A DNA stretch of 39,221 nucleotides from Gammaproteobacteria bacterium (lineage in GTDB: Bacteria > Pseudomonadota > Gammaproteobacteria > Pseudomonadales > JAHEGP01). Positions within the stretch are counted from its first letter, which is position 1, and the number at the start of each line of letters is the position of its first letter. The position numbers were made by a program, and so were the translations under genes. Where the stretch lies: NCBI GenBank assembly GCA_030618705.1, contig JAUXCW010000003.1, positions 1 through 39,221 on the forward strand. Reading direction: 5' to 3'. Positions 24,862 through 34,612 of the stretch are shown here, piece by piece. The notes under the pieces were generated by a model that did not search any database, was not told the origin of the DNA, and worked only from the letters and a program-made list of their open reading frames with translations.

Positions 24862-26082
24862 TTATGAAAGCGCTGATAGACCTCGGCTGATATCCGCCTC
24901 GATGTCCTCGATAGCCTCGAGGCCGACCGATATGCGAACCAGGTTCTGCGTAATCCCGGCCTCTGCACGCTCTTCCTCGCTCAGGCGACCATGAGTGGTG
25001 GTTGCAGGATGCACGATGGTGGATTTGGCATCACCGAGATTGGCGGTGATGGATAATAGTCGGGTCGCATCGATCAGTTGCCAGGCCTGTTCGCGCCCCC
25101 CGCGCACACGAAAGGACAATACACCACCAAAGGCCGTCTGCTGTCGTCGGGCCAGCTCGTGCTGGGGGTGGCTTGCCAGGCCCGAATAGAAAACCTGCTC
25201 GACCTGCTCCTGCTGCTCTAACCAATGCGCCAATTGCAGCGCACTAGCGCTATGGGCCTCCATGCGCAGGCGCAGGGTCTCAAGACCCTTCAGAAACACC
25301 CAGGCGTTGAACGGGCTCATAGTCGGGCCACAGGAGCGCAGAAAGCCGAGTACCTCGTCCATGTGCGCCGCAGACCCCACGGCGACGCCACCGACACAGC
25401 GTCCCTGCCCGTCCAGGTATTTGGTCGCCGAATGCACCACGATATCGGCGCCCAGCTGCAGGGGTTTTTGTAGTGCCGGGGTACAAAAACAATTGTCGAC
25501 GATCAGCAGGCTGTCGTTGCGACGAGCGAGATCGCCGATGCGCTGGATATCGACGATTTCGGAAAGCGGGTTGGAGGGTGTTTCCAGAAACAGGGCACGG
25601 GTCTGCGGTGTTATCGCGGACTCCCATGCCTGGTAATCCGTCGGTGCGACGAAGGTGACGGCAACGCCGAACTTGGACAGGTACTTGTTGAGTAGCGTTG
25701 TGGTGGTGCCGAACACACTGCGTGAGCACACGACATGATCACCGGCCTGCAGCAGGGCCATAAAGGTGCTCAGTATCGCCGCCATACCGGAGGCCGTCGC
25801 CACACCGCGCTCCGCGCCCTCGAGGGCGGCAATTCGCTGTTCGAATATATTGACCGTGGGGTTGGTATAGCGCGAGTAGACATTGCCGGGCTCGTCGCCT
25901 GAGAAGCGGTCGGCGGCGCTGCGAGCGCTGTCGAATACATAGCTCGAGGTGGTGTAGATGGGTTCGCAGTGCTCGCCCTCCGGCCCACGCACCTGCCCGG
26001 CTCGCACTGCCAGGGTATCGAGGTGAGCGTCGCGCAGGATGTCCTGCAATTGGGCCTGTTTATCCTTGTTGTCCACTGTCAT
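24862..26082 (-). CDS. metZ: O-succinylhomoserine sulfhydrylase
   Basis: PLP enzyme making homocysteine directly from O-succinylhomoserine and sulfide. 406 aa from ATG 26082, near the Pseudomonas MetZ length of about 403; the tracked start 26238 runs into purF. The product begins MTVDNKDKQAQLQDI and then LDTLAVRAGQ. The PLP lysine is Lys221 in VVHSATKYLDGQGR, with the Cys/Met-metabolism family stretches YSRYTNPTV and ETPSNP. It follows purF by 20 bases, exactly as in Pseudomonas. MetB- and MetC-type enzymes belong to the same superfamily; the neighbourhood and the C-terminus (LVRISVGLEAIEDIEADI) favour MetZ. Confidence 0.94.
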   Translation of the reverse strand: MTVDNKDKQAQLQDILRDAHLDTLAVRAGQVRGPEGEHCEPIYTTSSYVFDSARSAADRFSGDEPGNVYSRYTNPTVNIFEQRIAALEGAERGVATASGMAAILSTFMALLQAGDHVVCSRSVFGTTTTLLNKYLSKFGVAVTFVAPTDYQAWESAITPQTRALFLETPSNPLSEIVDIQRIGDLARRNDSLLIVDNCFCTPALQKPLQLGADIVVHSATKYLDGQGRCVGGVAVGSAAHMDEVLGFLRSCGPTMSPFNAWVFLKGLETLRLRMEAHSASALQLAHWLEQQEQVEQVFYSGLASHPQHELARRQQTAFGGVLSFRVRGGREQAWQLIDATRLLSITANLGDAKSTIVHPATTTHGRLSEEERAEAGITQNLVRISVGLEAIEDIEADISRGLSALS

Positions 26083-26102
26083 TCCCGGGTAAGCGGTTAT
26101 TT

Positions 26103-27608
26103 CTAGATAACGGTGCTGTCGGCATCCAGTATTGTATCTTGCTGGTTGCGGGTGGCATCGTTGCGCAAATCGTGAATGTGGTCGAGGTAGCTTTGATCCA
26201 CGTCGCCGGTAATATACTCCCCTTCGAACACAGAGCACTCAAACCGCTCGATGTCCGGATTGCCCTCCGCCGAGCTGGAGACCAGGTCCTTCAGGTCCTG
26301 GTATACCAGCCAGTCCGCACCGATCAGCTCACCGATCTCATCCGGGGTGCGGTTGTAAGCAATCAATTCATCCGCCGAGGGCATATCGATGCCATATACA
26401 TTGGGGTGCCGCACCGGCGGCGCCGCCGAGGCAAAATAGACCTTGTTGGCCCCCGCCTCCCGTGCCATTTCGATGATCTGCCGGCAAGTAGTGCCGCGGA
26501 CAATGGAATCGTCCACCAGCATGACATTTTTCCCCTTGAATTCCAGATCGATGGCGTTGAGTTTACGGCGCACCGAGCGAGCCCGCATTTTTTGCCCCGG
26601 CATGATAAAAGTGCGGCCGATATAGCGGTTCTTCATCAAGCCCTCGCGAAATTTGACTCCCAGGGTCTGGGCCATGGCCTGGGCCGCGACCCGACTGGTA
26701 TCGGGAATGGGAATGACGACGTCGATATCGTGATCCGGCCGCAGGCGCATGACCTTTTCCGCCAGGCGCTCACCCTGGCGCAGGCGCGCCTTGTATATCG
26801 ATACCCCGTCGATGATGGAGTCCGGCCGGGCAAAATAGACATGTTCAAAAATGCAGGGGGCCAACTGCGGCGCGTCGGCACACTGGCAGCTATGTACTTT
26901 GCCGTCAACATCGATATAGAGCGCTTCACCCGGCTCGAGATCCCGCACCAGGCGGAACCCCATAACGGACAGGGCCACACTCTCCGAGGCGATCATGTAT
27001 TCCTTCCCCTGCGGGGTGTCTTTCTCGCCGTAAACCACCGGACGAATGCCCATCGGGTCGCGAAAGCCGAGTACGCCGTAATCGGCGATCAGCGCGCAAG
27101 CCGCATAACCGCCTCGACAGCGACGGTGCACCGCCTTTACCGCAGCGAAAATATCCTTTTCTGATGGGCGAAGCTTGCCCAGGCTTTGCAATTCATGGGC
27201 AAAAATATTTAACAGCACTTCGGTATCGGAATCGGTGTTGAGGTGGCGCAAGTCCGCCTTGTAAAGCTCCTCCGACAACTGCTCCGTATTGGTCAGGTTG
27301 CCGTTGTGGGCCAGGCTGATACCGTAGGGTGAATTGACGTAAAACGGCTGGGCCAGGTCCGGACTGGAACTGCCGGCGGTGGGGTAGCGAACGTGGCCTA
27401 TCCCCATGTTACCCACCAGGGCTTCCATATTGCGACGGCGAAACACATCGCGTACCAGACCGTTGGCCTTGTGTTGATGAAACAGTCCATTGTTGTCGCA
27501 GGTAACGATGCCGGCGGAGTCCTGTCCACGATGCTGCAACACTGTCAACGCATCGTACAAGGTCACGTTGACATCAGACTTGCCTACAATACCGACTATA
27601 CCGCACAT
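26103..27608 (-). CDS. purF: Amidophosphoribosyltransferase
   Basis: First committed step of purine synthesis: PRPP plus glutamine gives phosphoribosylamine. 501 aa. The start is ATG 27608, placing the nucleophile cysteine directly after Met ([14 protein letters not shown]) as the Ntn-hydrolase mechanism needs; GGAG lies 8 bases upstream. The glutaminase domain includes RYPTAGSSS and [10 protein letters not shown]. The phosphoribosyltransferase domain has the PRPP loop [13 protein letters not shown]. No cysteine-rich cluster ligands as in the Bacillus type are obvious, consistent with the E. coli type. Preceded by cvpA at 112 bases, the classic cvpA-purF pair. Confidence 0.98.
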   Translation of the reverse strand: MCGIVGIVGKSDVNVTLYDALTVLQHRGQDSAGIVTCDNNGLFHQHKANGLVRDVFRRRNMEALVGNMGIGHVRYPTAGSSSPDLAQPFYVNSPYGISLAHNGNLTNTEQLSEELYKADLRHLNTDSDTEVLLNIFAHELQSLGKLRPSEKDIFAAVKAVHRRCRGGYAACALIADYGVLGFRDPMGIRPVVYGEKDTPQGKEYMIASESVALSVMGFRLVRDLEPGEALYIDVDGKVHSCQCADAPQLAPCIFEHVYFARPDSIIDGVSIYKARLRQGERLAEKVMRLRPDHDIDVVIPIPDTSRVAAQAMAQTLGVKFREGLMKNRYIGRTFIMPGQKMRARSVRRKLNAIDLEFKGKNVMLVDDSIVRGTTCRQIIEMAREAGANKVYFASAAPPVRHPNVYGIDMPSADELIAYNRTPDEIGELIGADWLVYQDLKDLVSSSAEGNPDIERFECSVFEGEYITGDVDQSYLDHIHDLRNDATRNQQDTILDADSTVI

Positions 27609-27720
27609 AAATCGCACTCCACCGGTCGATCAGGCCCCACTCCGGGCCCGATTACATCACCCTGTCTCAAACCCCGTCATTGTCAGCAGATACGGCGCGC
27701 TGTCAACAGCCAGGCCCGCA

Positions 27721-28257
27721 TTAAACCTGTATCCACTCCAGTACACGGGCAGTACTGTCCCTTGCCCAATTCTCCAGCAGCATCAGGTGTGGCACCAGGA
27801 CCGAGCGACCGAACCAGTCGGGTTTGGCCGTGCCACTCGCCTCCAGCGCCAGGTCCGCCACCAGCACCAGGGCCAGGGCCAGCACGACGCCACGGACAAA
27901 ACCAAATGCCATTCCCAGCACCCTGTCGGCCAGGCTCAGCCCGGTCACCTTGATCAATTGGCCGATAAGAAAACCCGCCATCGAGCCCGCCAGCAAGGTC
28001 AGGATAAAAAGAATTAGAAATGATGCGATCTGGCGCGGTTGTTCAGCTTCGATCACATCCTGCAGCATCACCTGCATCGACGGGCTGAACATGGTGGCGA
28101 TCATAAAAGCGAGCACCCAGGCACCAAGCGAGATGGCTTCCCGTGCGAAACCGCGCCACAGGCTCAGCAGCGTTGACAGGGCTACCACACCCAGGATTAT
28201 CCAGTCGGCAAGTGTCAGTTCAGCCACCGACCCGGCCCCGCGGCAAACCGGCGTCAC
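27721..28257 (-). CDS. cvpA: CvpA family membrane protein
   Basis: 178 aa inner membrane protein with four hydrophobic segments (LADWIILGVVALSTLLSLWRGF, ISLGAWVLAFMIATMF, ASFLILFILTLLAGSMAGFL and MAFGFVRGVVLALALVLVADLAL). The motif LWRGFAREAISLGAW is typical. In E. coli it was named for colicin V production; its general role is unsettled. The GTG start at 28257 overlaps the dedD stop as GTGA. A second GTG at 28227 (VAELTLADWII) would match the usual N-terminus better. Located just upstream of purF as expected. Confidence 0.93.
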   Translation of the reverse strand: MTPVCRGAGSVAELTLADWIILGVVALSTLLSLWRGFAREAISLGAWVLAFMIATMFSPSMQVMLQDVIEAEQPRQIASFLILFILTLLAGSMAGFLIGQLIKVTGLSLADRVLGMAFGFVRGVVLALALVLVADLALEASGTAKPDWFGRSVLVPHLMLLENWARDSTARVLEWIQV

Positions 28258-28799
28258 TCATTCGGGGGGATAAACCGGACCAGCTTGGGCGACAAATCCT
28301 GCTGCCTGGCAATTCTATCGAGATTGCGCTGGGCGATGGCCTTGTCGATATACGGCCCGATAAAGACCCGCGTGAGCTTGCCGTTTTTGGCCAGCTGCGG
28401 ACGATAGCCCATCTTCTGCAAGCGTAGTTTCAGTTTAGTGGCGTTTTCTTTCCGCCCAAAACTGCCGACCTGTATTTCCCAGCCAACCGGCAAGCCCTGT
28501 TCGTCGAGACTCGGTTTGCTCCTGGGCTTTGCGATGGGCTCATCCGCCTGCGGCTCTGGCGGCTCCTGCTGCTCCACCTCCTCCACGACCTTACGCTGGT
28601 ATTCGCCGATGGGCGACATATCGTCCCGCGTCTTCGGCTGTACGATCGCACTGGGCCCGAGGTCCGGCTTATCCGGAATATCCGATTGGAGGACAAAGGA
28701 CTGGTCTCGCTGCGGCCCCATCACCACCGGCCAGAGGATCAGTGCCAGTGCAAACAAGACGACAGCACCGACCAGGCGCTGCTTAAAGCTGTCATTCAA
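28254..28799 (-). CDS. dedD: SPOR-domain protein, DedD-like
   Basis: 181 aa from TTG 28799. The tracked start (28916) lies deep in folC, and its first 39 residues look like out-of-frame folC. The TTG gives [24 protein letters not shown], a short cytoplasmic tail and one membrane helix, with GGCGGGG about 8 bases upstream. A Pro/Glu-rich linker follows (EEVEQQEPPEPQADEP). The C-terminal SPOR domain (WEIQVGSFGRKENATKLKLRL to TRVFIGPYIDKAIAQ) binds denuded septal peptidoglycan. DedD takes part in cell constriction. The start overlaps the folC end by 8 bases; cvpA overlaps its stop by 4. Confidence 0.92.
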   Translation of the reverse strand: MNDSFKQRLVGAVVLFALALILWPVVMGPQRDQSFVLQSDIPDKPDLGPSAIVQPKTRDDMSPIGEYQRKVVEEVEQQEPPEPQADEPIAKPRSKPSLDEQGLPVGWEIQVGSFGRKENATKLKLRLQKMGYRPQLAKNGKLTRVFIGPYIDKAIAQRNLDRIARQQDLSPKLVRFIPPNE

Positions 28800-30069
28800 A
28801 ACTGATACCCCGCCTGGCCAGAGACGCCATCGTCTCGGATACTGTATAAAAAGAGCCGGCAACCAACAGGCGGTCCCCCGCTTCCAGCGCTGACAAGGCA
28901 CACTCCAGCGCTTCATCCGTACTGGTCATACACCGATACCTGCACGGCGCTATATCGCTCGCCACGTCGCCGCAGGATCTGGCGCGGCCCGCCCGCAACT
29001 GCGGCAACCACCAATCACCATCGATGTACAGCTGCAATGCAGCGGCGCATTCAGCCACCCGTTTTCCCTCTAGCATAGCAAAAATAATATGGGTTTTACC
29101 GCTGACCGGTGAGGCCTTCAAAACCTCGGCCAGGCGCTTCATCGCCGCCGGGTTGTGGGCGACATCCAACAGGATGCTCCCGTACCGCGTGTCCAGGAAC
29201 TGGCAGCGACCGCCGAGGTCAAGCCCCTCGAGCGCCTGGCTCACCAGGGCTGGCCGGGGCTGTTCCAACAACAGGTAACAAGCCTGTATGGCGGCCGCAA
29301 GCGCATCCGGGTGGAGTGCGAGCTGACCCTGTCCACACACCTCATGCGAGCTACCAGCGGAGTCCCGGCCCCGCCAGCGCCAACCGGCGGAATCCTGCTG
29401 CAAGAAAAAATCCACCCCTTTCTGTAACCAGTTTACGCCCTTCTCCGAGGCGGCATCCAGCAGGCCCTCGGGCGGTTCTGCCTCGGCGCAGATTACCGGC
29501 ACACCGGTGCGAAAGACACCGGCCTTCTCCCGTGCGATCGCATCGCGATCGGTTCCCAGCCAGTTCTCGTGGTCAAGTTGGATATTAGTCACCACGACCA
29601 GCTCGGCATCGACGATATTGACCGCATCGAGACGACCACCCAGGCCGACTTCCAGCAGACAGATATGGGGTTGATACTGGGAAAAACAATACAGTGCCGC
29701 CAGGGTGGTAAATTCAAAATAGGTCAGCGCCACACCGTTCCGCGCTCGCTCGACCTCGCTGAAGGCGTGGCATAGCGTATCGTCGTCTACCGGCTCGCCG
29801 TCGAGGACGATACGCTCATTAAAAACCTGCAAGTGCGGCGAGGTATAGGAGGCGACAGACAGGCCGTGTTTTAACAGAATCGACTGCAGTGCAGCGACAG
29901 TACTGCCCTTGCCGTTGGTTCCGGCCACAACCACCAGCTGCGGTGCTCGTAAATCCAGAGCCAGCCTTTGCGCCACCGCTTGCACTCGCTCCAGGCCGAG
30001 TTCGATTTCCTCCGGATGCAATTGCTCGATGCGTTCGAGCCAAGCCGCCAGTGTCAATGCCTGACTCAA
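28792..30069 (-). CDS. folC: Dihydrofolate synthase/folylpolyglutamate synthase
   Basis: Adds glutamate to dihydropteroate and then to folates using ATP. 425 aa (E. coli 422). Mur-ligase-type P-loop [15 protein letters not shown], the substrate segment [14 protein letters not shown], the metal/ATP stretch [28 protein letters not shown] with the carbamylated-lysine region [11 protein letters not shown], and the C-terminal [12 protein letters not shown]. The start is TTG 30069, overlapping the accD TGA as TTGA; the N-terminus [18 protein letters not shown] fits the family. No strong SD, so coupling to accD is likely. Confidence 0.96.
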   Translation of the reverse strand: MSQALTLAAWLERIEQLHPEEIELGLERVQAVAQRLALDLRAPQLVVVAGTNGKGSTVAALQSILLKHGLSVASYTSPHLQVFNERIVLDGEPVDDDTLCHAFSEVERARNGVALTYFEFTTLAALYCFSQYQPHICLLEVGLGGRLDAVNIVDAELVVVTNIQLDHENWLGTDRDAIAREKAGVFRTGVPVICAEAEPPEGLLDAASEKGVNWLQKGVDFFLQQDSAGWRWRGRDSAGSSHEVCGQGQLALHPDALAAAIQACYLLLEQPRPALVSQALEGLDLGGRCQFLDTRYGSILLDVAHNPAAMKRLAEVLKASPVSGKTHIIFAMLEGKRVAECAAALQLYIDGDWWLPQLRAGRARSCGDVASDIAPCRYRCMTSTDEALECALSALEAGDRLLVAGSFYTVSETMASLARRGISFE

Positions 30070-30953
30070 GCGGCAGGTAACTTGCTGAGCTTTCTTAACA
30101 AGCCCCCCACCGTGGGCTTTATCTCCTGGCGATGCAGGATCATATCGATGGCGCCGTGCTCAAGCAGGAACTCGCTGCGCTGGAACCCCTTGGGCAGTTT
30201 CTGGCGGATGGTCTGCTCGATGATGTTGGGCCCGGCAAAACCGGCTCGAGCGCTGGGCTCAGCGACATTGATATCACCGAGCATGGCCAGGCTGGCCGAT
30301 ACACCGCCGTAGGTGGGGTCGGTAATTACCGACACGTAGGGCACCCCCGCCAGTTTCATTCTCTCCAGAACGGCACTGGTTTTGGCCATCTGCATCAGCG
30401 AAATCAGCGCTTCTTGCATGCGGGCGCCGCCGGTGGCGGTAAAACAGACGAGGGGCATGCGCTCCTCCAACGCAAGTTGCGCCGCGCGGGTGAACCGCTC
30501 GCCCACGGCGTAACCCATGGAGCCACCGTGAAAATTGAATTCGAAGGCCGCAGCCACGACGGGCATTCCGTCGACCATGCCGCGCATTGCTACCAGCGCG
30601 TCTTTTTCGCCGGTGGCCTTCTGCGCGGCGGCGAGACGGTCGCGGTATTTTTTGACGTCCTTGAACTTCAGGGTATCCCTGGGCTCTATCTCGACCCCCA
30701 CTTCCTCACGTCCCTCCTCATCGAGGAAGGTATCAAGCCGCCGGCGGGCCCCGATCCGCATGTGATGATCGCACTTGGGGCAGACATTCAGATTGCGTTC
30801 CAGCTCCGGCCGGTACAACACCGCCTCACATTTGACGCACTTTTTCCACAGCCCCTCCGGAACGGCAGAGCCCTGTCGCGCATCGGAGTCCTGCTGCTCT
30901 TGGTCAGATTCACTTTTAACGATGGACGGAAGTATTTTGTCTATCCAACTCAT
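30066..30953 (-). CDS. accD: Acetyl-CoA carboxylase carboxyltransferase beta subunit
   Basis: Beta subunit of the carboxyltransferase that makes malonyl-CoA with AccA. 295 aa from ATG 30953 ([15 protein letters not shown]); the tracked start 31127 overlaps trpA. TAGGG is about 8 bases upstream. The zinc ribbon is complete, CVKC and CPKC separated by 15 residues. The crotonase-type core has [27 protein letters not shown] and [16 protein letters not shown]. It lies 32 bases after trpA and overlaps folC by 4. The trpA-accD-folC order is common in gammaproteobacteria. Confidence 0.97.
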   Translation of the reverse strand: MSWIDKILPSIVKSESDQEQQDSDARQGSAVPEGLWKKCVKCEAVLYRPELERNLNVCPKCDHHMRIGARRRLDTFLDEEGREEVGVEIEPRDTLKFKDVKKYRDRLAAAQKATGEKDALVAMRGMVDGMPVVAAAFEFNFHGGSMGYAVGERFTRAAQLALEERMPLVCFTATGGARMQEALISLMQMAKTSAVLERMKLAGVPYVSVITDPTYGGVSASLAMLGDINVAEPSARAGFAGPNIIEQTIRQKLPKGFQRSEFLLEHGAIDMILHRQEIKPTVGGLLRKLSKLPAA

Positions 30954-30985
30954 GGGCGGCCCTACCTGATCGTGAGATGTGTATT

Positions 30986-31813
30986 CTACACTGTGTCGAT
31001 GGCGCTGCGAATAGCCGATAGTAAACCGGTCATCGGGTCGAGCATGGCTTGTATTTCGGTGACGCCGGCACTCGCCTGCCGGGAAACGCTGTCCACCAGC
31101 GCACTGCCGACGACAACGCCATCGCACAAGGGCGCAATGGCTCTCGCGCTGTCCGCGTCCCTGATACCAAAGCCCACGGTCACCGGCAGGTCGGTGTACT
31201 GCCGTATCAGCGCCAGTTTATCCCGCACCGAATTCACATCCAGGTGAGATGCACCGGTAACGCCCTTCAAGGAGACATAGTAGAGATAACCGGAGGCATG
31301 CTTGCAGAGATACTCCACCCTGGCCTCGGTCGTCGTCGGCGCCAATAACAGGATAGTGTCGATGCCGTGGGAAGCGAGTATCTGGCGGGCTTCACACCCC
31401 TCCTCCGGGGGTAAATCGACCGTCAGCAGGGCATCCACACCGGCATCGGAGGCCAATTCGGCAAACACCCCGGGACCCATCACCTCAACCGGATTGGCGT
31501 AACCCATCAAGACCACCGGAGTATCACTATCGCGCTGGCGAAACTGCGCCACCATGGCAATGACGTCCCGCAGGCTGACACCGTGCTCGAGGGCGCGCTC
31601 ATGGGCGAGTTGAATCACCGGCCCCTCCGCCATGGGATCGGAAAAAGGTACGCCCAATTCGATGATATCCGCTCCGGCGGCAACCATCGCATGCATGGCC
31701 GGTACCGTGACCTCCTGCCGGGGGTCTCCCGCCACCAGGTAGGGAATGAGCGCCTTGCGCTGCGCCTGCTGTAGTTGAGTAAATCGTGTTGCGATACGAG
31801 ACAAGTGGATCAC
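30986..31813 (-). CDS. trpA: Tryptophan synthase alpha chain
   Basis: Cleaves indole-3-glycerol phosphate to indole, which is channelled to TrpB. 275 aa TIM barrel. The catalytic Glu is in [11 protein letters not shown]. The second acid, Asp60 in the Salmonella enzyme (SDPLADG), is Glu here (SDPMAEGP, codon GAG). The phosphate and substrate loops LKGVTGA and [11 protein letters not shown] are normal. The start is GTG 31813, or more likely TTG 31804 ([10 protein letters not shown]), which has GGGTGA 5 bases upstream. It follows trpB by 22 bases. Confidence 0.95.
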   Translation of the reverse strand: MIHLSRIATRFTQLQQAQRKALIPYLVAGDPRQEVTVPAMHAMVAAGADIIELGVPFSDPMAEGPVIQLAHERALEHGVSLRDVIAMVAQFRQRDSDTPVVLMGYANPVEVMGPGVFAELASDAGVDALLTVDLPPEEGCEARQILASHGIDTILLLAPTTTEARVEYLCKHASGYLYYVSLKGVTGASHLDVNSVRDKLALIRQYTDLPVTVGFGIRDADSARAIAPLCDGVVVGSALVDSVSRQASAGVTEIQAMLDPMTGLLSAIRSAIDTV

Positions 31814-31835
31814 CCGCTAAATGTTGTGGTGGTGT

Positions 31836-33044
31836 TTAAAACTCGATACCGTCGATATCGGCGACGGTATGAATATCCTTGTCACCGCGACCCGAAAGAT
31901 TCACCACGATCACCTCGTTGGAGGTCATGCGGCGGGCGAGCTTGTCAGCGTAGGCCAGTGCGTGGCTGGACTCCAGTGCGGGTATTATCCCCTCGACCAG
32001 GGTAAGCTCACGGAATGCGTTCAGCGCCTCGTCGTCGGTGATACTGACATACTCGACCCGACCGACATCTTTCAACCAGGCGTGTTCCGGGCCGACCCCC
32101 GGGTAATCCAACCCCGCCGAAACGGAGTGTGTGTGAATAATCTGGCCGTTGTCGTCTTCCATCAGGTAGGTGCGATTGCCATGTAGTATCCCTGGTCGCC
32201 CCGCGCAAAGCGGTGCCGCGTGCCGGCCGGTCTCCAGTCCGTCACCCGCGGCCTCTACGCCGTACATCGCGACCGAGGCATCATCCAGGAAGGGATAAAA
32301 CAAACCGATGGCGTTGGAACCGCCACCGACACAAGCAACCAGCGCATCGGGCAGTCCGCCCGTCTGCTCCAGGCACTGCAGCTTCGTTTCCCGACCGATG
32401 ACCGACTGGAAGTCTCGCACCAACATGGGGTACGGATGCGGCCCCGCCACCGTGCCGATAATATAAAAGGTATCGTCGACATTGGTGACCCAGTCGCGCA
32501 TCGCCTCGTTCATGGCGTCCTTGAGGGTTTTGGAGCCCGAGGTCACCGGGATGACCTCGGCCCCCAGCAGTTTCATGCGATAGACATTGAGCGACTGGCG
32601 CCGAATGTCCTCTTCGCCCATATACACCTGGCAGCTCAGGCCGAGACGCGCGGCAATCGTGGCGGTGGCCACGCCATGCTGTCCGGCTCCGGTTTCCGCG
32701 ATCACCCGGGTTTTACCGGAGTATTTGGCCAACAGCCCCTGGCCGACGGTGTTGTTGACCTTATGGGCCCCGGTATGATTGAGATCCTCGCGCTTGAGAA
32801 AGATGCGAGCGCCGCCCGCGCGCTGGCTCCAACGCTCGGCAAAATACAGTGGTGACGGTCTGCCGACGTAGTGCGCCAGGTCGTGGTCGAGTTCCCGGAG
32901 AAAGGATGCACTAGCCTTCAACTCCGCGTAACTGCGCTCCAGCTCGTCCAGCGCGGCGATCAGGGTTTCCGACACAAAGCGCCCGCCATAGGGCCCGTAG
33001 TGACCGCCGGCGTCCGGCTGATTGGTGTAGCACTGCTGGGTCAT
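31836..33044 (-). CDS. trpB: Tryptophan synthase beta chain
   Basis: PLP enzyme condensing indole and serine into tryptophan. 402 aa (Salmonella 397). The PLP lysine is in [16 protein letters not shown]. Other marks are [20 protein letters not shown] (substrate loop), [12 protein letters not shown] (phosphate-binding), [18 protein letters not shown] and the closing [12 protein letters not shown]. The N-terminus [15 protein letters not shown] is the standard TrpB1 form. ATG 33044 overlaps the trpF stop as ATGA, so trpF, trpB and trpA are one coupled unit. Confidence 0.98.
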   Translation of the reverse strand: MTQQCYTNQPDAGGHYGPYGGRFVSETLIAALDELERSYAELKASASFLRELDHDLAHYVGRPSPLYFAERWSQRAGGARIFLKREDLNHTGAHKVNNTVGQGLLAKYSGKTRVIAETGAGQHGVATATIAARLGLSCQVYMGEEDIRRQSLNVYRMKLLGAEVIPVTSGSKTLKDAMNEAMRDWVTNVDDTFYIIGTVAGPHPYPMLVRDFQSVIGRETKLQCLEQTGGLPDALVACVGGGSNAIGLFYPFLDDASVAMYGVEAAGDGLETGRHAAPLCAGRPGILHGNRTYLMEDDNGQIIHTHSVSAGLDYPGVGPEHAWLKDVGRVEYVSITDDEALNAFRELTLVEGIIPALESSHALAYADKLARRMTSNEVIVVNLSGRGDKDIHTVADIDGIEF

Positions 33045-33694
33045 TGCCTTTTCACTCCCGAGATCGACTGGTCCGCCGCCTGGACCTGCTCTATAAAACG
33101 CCTTATCTTCTCCCCGTCCTTGATGCCTTTTCCCCGCTCCACGCCACCACTGACATCCACCGCGTAGGGTTGAAGCGTTCGAATCGCCTGGCCGACGTTG
33201 TCAGCATCGAGGCCCCCCGCCAATACGAAGGACTCGCGCAGGGAGGCGGGAACCAGCTTCCAGTCGAAGGTCACGCCGGTGCCACCGGGCATGCCGGGCT
33301 GGAAACTATCGAGCAATAAGCCGCGGGCGTCCTGGTAGCAGGCCGCCTGGCCTTCGATATCGGTCTCCCGCTGGACACGCAGCGCCTTGATATAGGGGCG
33401 ACCGAAGCCACGGCAGTAGTCTGCCGCTTCGTCACCATGGAACTGCAATAAATCCGGTTTTACCGTGTCCAGCACCCGACACACGTCCTCCTCCGCCGCA
33501 TCGACGAACAGTGCCACGACATCGACAAACGCCGGCACCAGCCGGGCTATCTTCGCCGCGGACTCGACATCGACATAGCGAGGGCTGGGCTCATAGAAAA
33601 CCAGCCCGATGGCATCGACGCCCTCGGCGACGGCGCGGGCGGCGTCCTCCTGGCGAGTCAGTCCACAAACCTTGATGCGAGTTCGATACGGCAT
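33041..33694 (-). CDS. trpF: Phosphoribosylanthranilate isomerase
   Basis: Third step of tryptophan synthesis, an Amadori rearrangement on a TIM barrel. 217 aa from ATG 33694 ([14 protein letters not shown]); the tracked start 33889 intrudes on truA. The catalytic Cys is in KVCGLT and the catalytic Asp in VDVSGGVE. Family stretches [34 protein letters not shown] and [10 protein letters not shown] are all present. No clear SD is seen. It lies 88 bases after truA and overlaps trpB by 4 bases. Confidence 0.97.
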   Translation of the reverse strand: MPYRTRIKVCGLTRQEDAARAVAEGVDAIGLVFYEPSPRYVDVESAAKIARLVPAFVDVVALFVDAAEEDVCRVLDTVKPDLLQFHGDEAADYCRGFGRPYIKALRVQRETDIEGQAACYQDARGLLLDSFQPGMPGGTGVTFDWKLVPASLRESFVLAGGLDADNVGQAIRTLQPYAVDVSGGVERGKGIKDGEKIRRFIEQVQAADQSISGVKRQ

Positions 33695-33782
33695 AATGCG
33701 GGAAAACGATTCGCCCATGGGAAAAGCGGCGCATAATACCAGAAACAGGGTCGGGTTGTTACTTGGCGCCCGGCGAAAAGCC

Positions 33783-34601
33783 CTATATAAAGCCCAGGTC
33801 CGGCGCGGCGGCATAAGCCGGCAATCCGCAATCCCGGGGGTACAGCGCGCCCATAAAGTAAAGGCCATGGGGAGGCGCCGTGACGCCACCGAGCCTCCGG
33901 TCCCTGGCTTGCAGAACCTCCAGCGCCCATCCCGGCGCCTGCCTGCCGCCGCCCACCGCCATCAACACCCCGGCGATATTACGGATCATATGCATGAGGA
34001 AAGCGTTGGCCTCGATATCCAGCACCACCAGGGAACCCTCTCGCCGCACGGTGATGGCGTCGACATCCCGGATTGCGCTCCGGGATTGGCAGGCCGCCGC
34101 CCGGTAAGCGGTAAAGTCATGGCTCCCGACCAGGTGCTGGGCCTCGCTGTGCATCAATTCGGCGGACAGCGGCAAGCATTGCCAGGTAACCTTGCCCGCC
34201 AGTACGGCGGTGCGCACCGGATGATTGTAGATAACATAGCGATAGCGCCGTTTAAAGGCATCGAAACGGGCGTGGAAATCCGGCGATACCGACCTCACCC
34301 AGCGCACACAGACGTCGGCGGGCAAGGCCGTATTGGTGCCCATCAGCCACGCCTTGTCCGGCCGCGCGGCGGTGGTATCGAAGTGGATGACCTGGCCCAT
34401 GGCGTGAACGCCGGTATCGGTGCGCCCGGCGCAATGGGTTCTCACCGGGTGATCGGCAACGCGGGAGAGGGCTTGTTCGAGGCTGGCCTGTACTGTCGGC
34501 AGCTCCGGGTCCTTCTGCAGCTGCCAGCCATGGAAGGCGCTGCCGCAGTACTCAATGCCAAGTGCGACGCGCTGGGGCGTCGCACCGGTATCGCGGGTCA
34601 C
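33783..34601 (-). CDS. truA: tRNA pseudouridine(38-40) synthase
   Basis: Makes pseudouridine at positions 38-40 of the anticodon stem. 272 aa (E. coli 270). The catalytic Asp is in CAGRTDTGVHAMGQV. Other conserved parts are IEYCGSAFHGWQLQ, FDAFKRRYRYVIYN, HDFTAYRA and ANAFLMHMIRNIAGVL. The start is GTG 34601, since no in-frame ATG precedes the conserved core; no clear SD. It follows fimV by 11 bases and precedes trpF by 88. Confidence 0.97.
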   Translation of the reverse strand: MTRDTGATPQRVALGIEYCGSAFHGWQLQKDPELPTVQASLEQALSRVADHPVRTHCAGRTDTGVHAMGQVIHFDTTAARPDKAWLMGTNTALPADVCVRWVRSVSPDFHARFDAFKRRYRYVIYNHPVRTAVLAGKVTWQCLPLSAELMHSEAQHLVGSHDFTAYRAAACQSRSAIRDVDAITVRREGSLVVLDIEANAFLMHMIRNIAGVLMAVGGGRQAPGWALEVLQARDRRLGGVTAPPHGLYFMGALYPRDCGLPAYAAAPDLGFI

Positions 34602-34612
34602 CGGGAGAAAAT

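Noticed and set aside
26139-27164. 341-codon plus-strand ORF opposite purF
   Set aside because: PurF on the other strand has intact catalytic motifs throughout; the antisense ORF lacks any recognisable domain and is a high-GC shadow.
30132-31247. 371-codon plus-strand ORF across accD and trpA
   Set aside because: It is antisense to two clear enzymes and crosses their junction, with no domain of its own.
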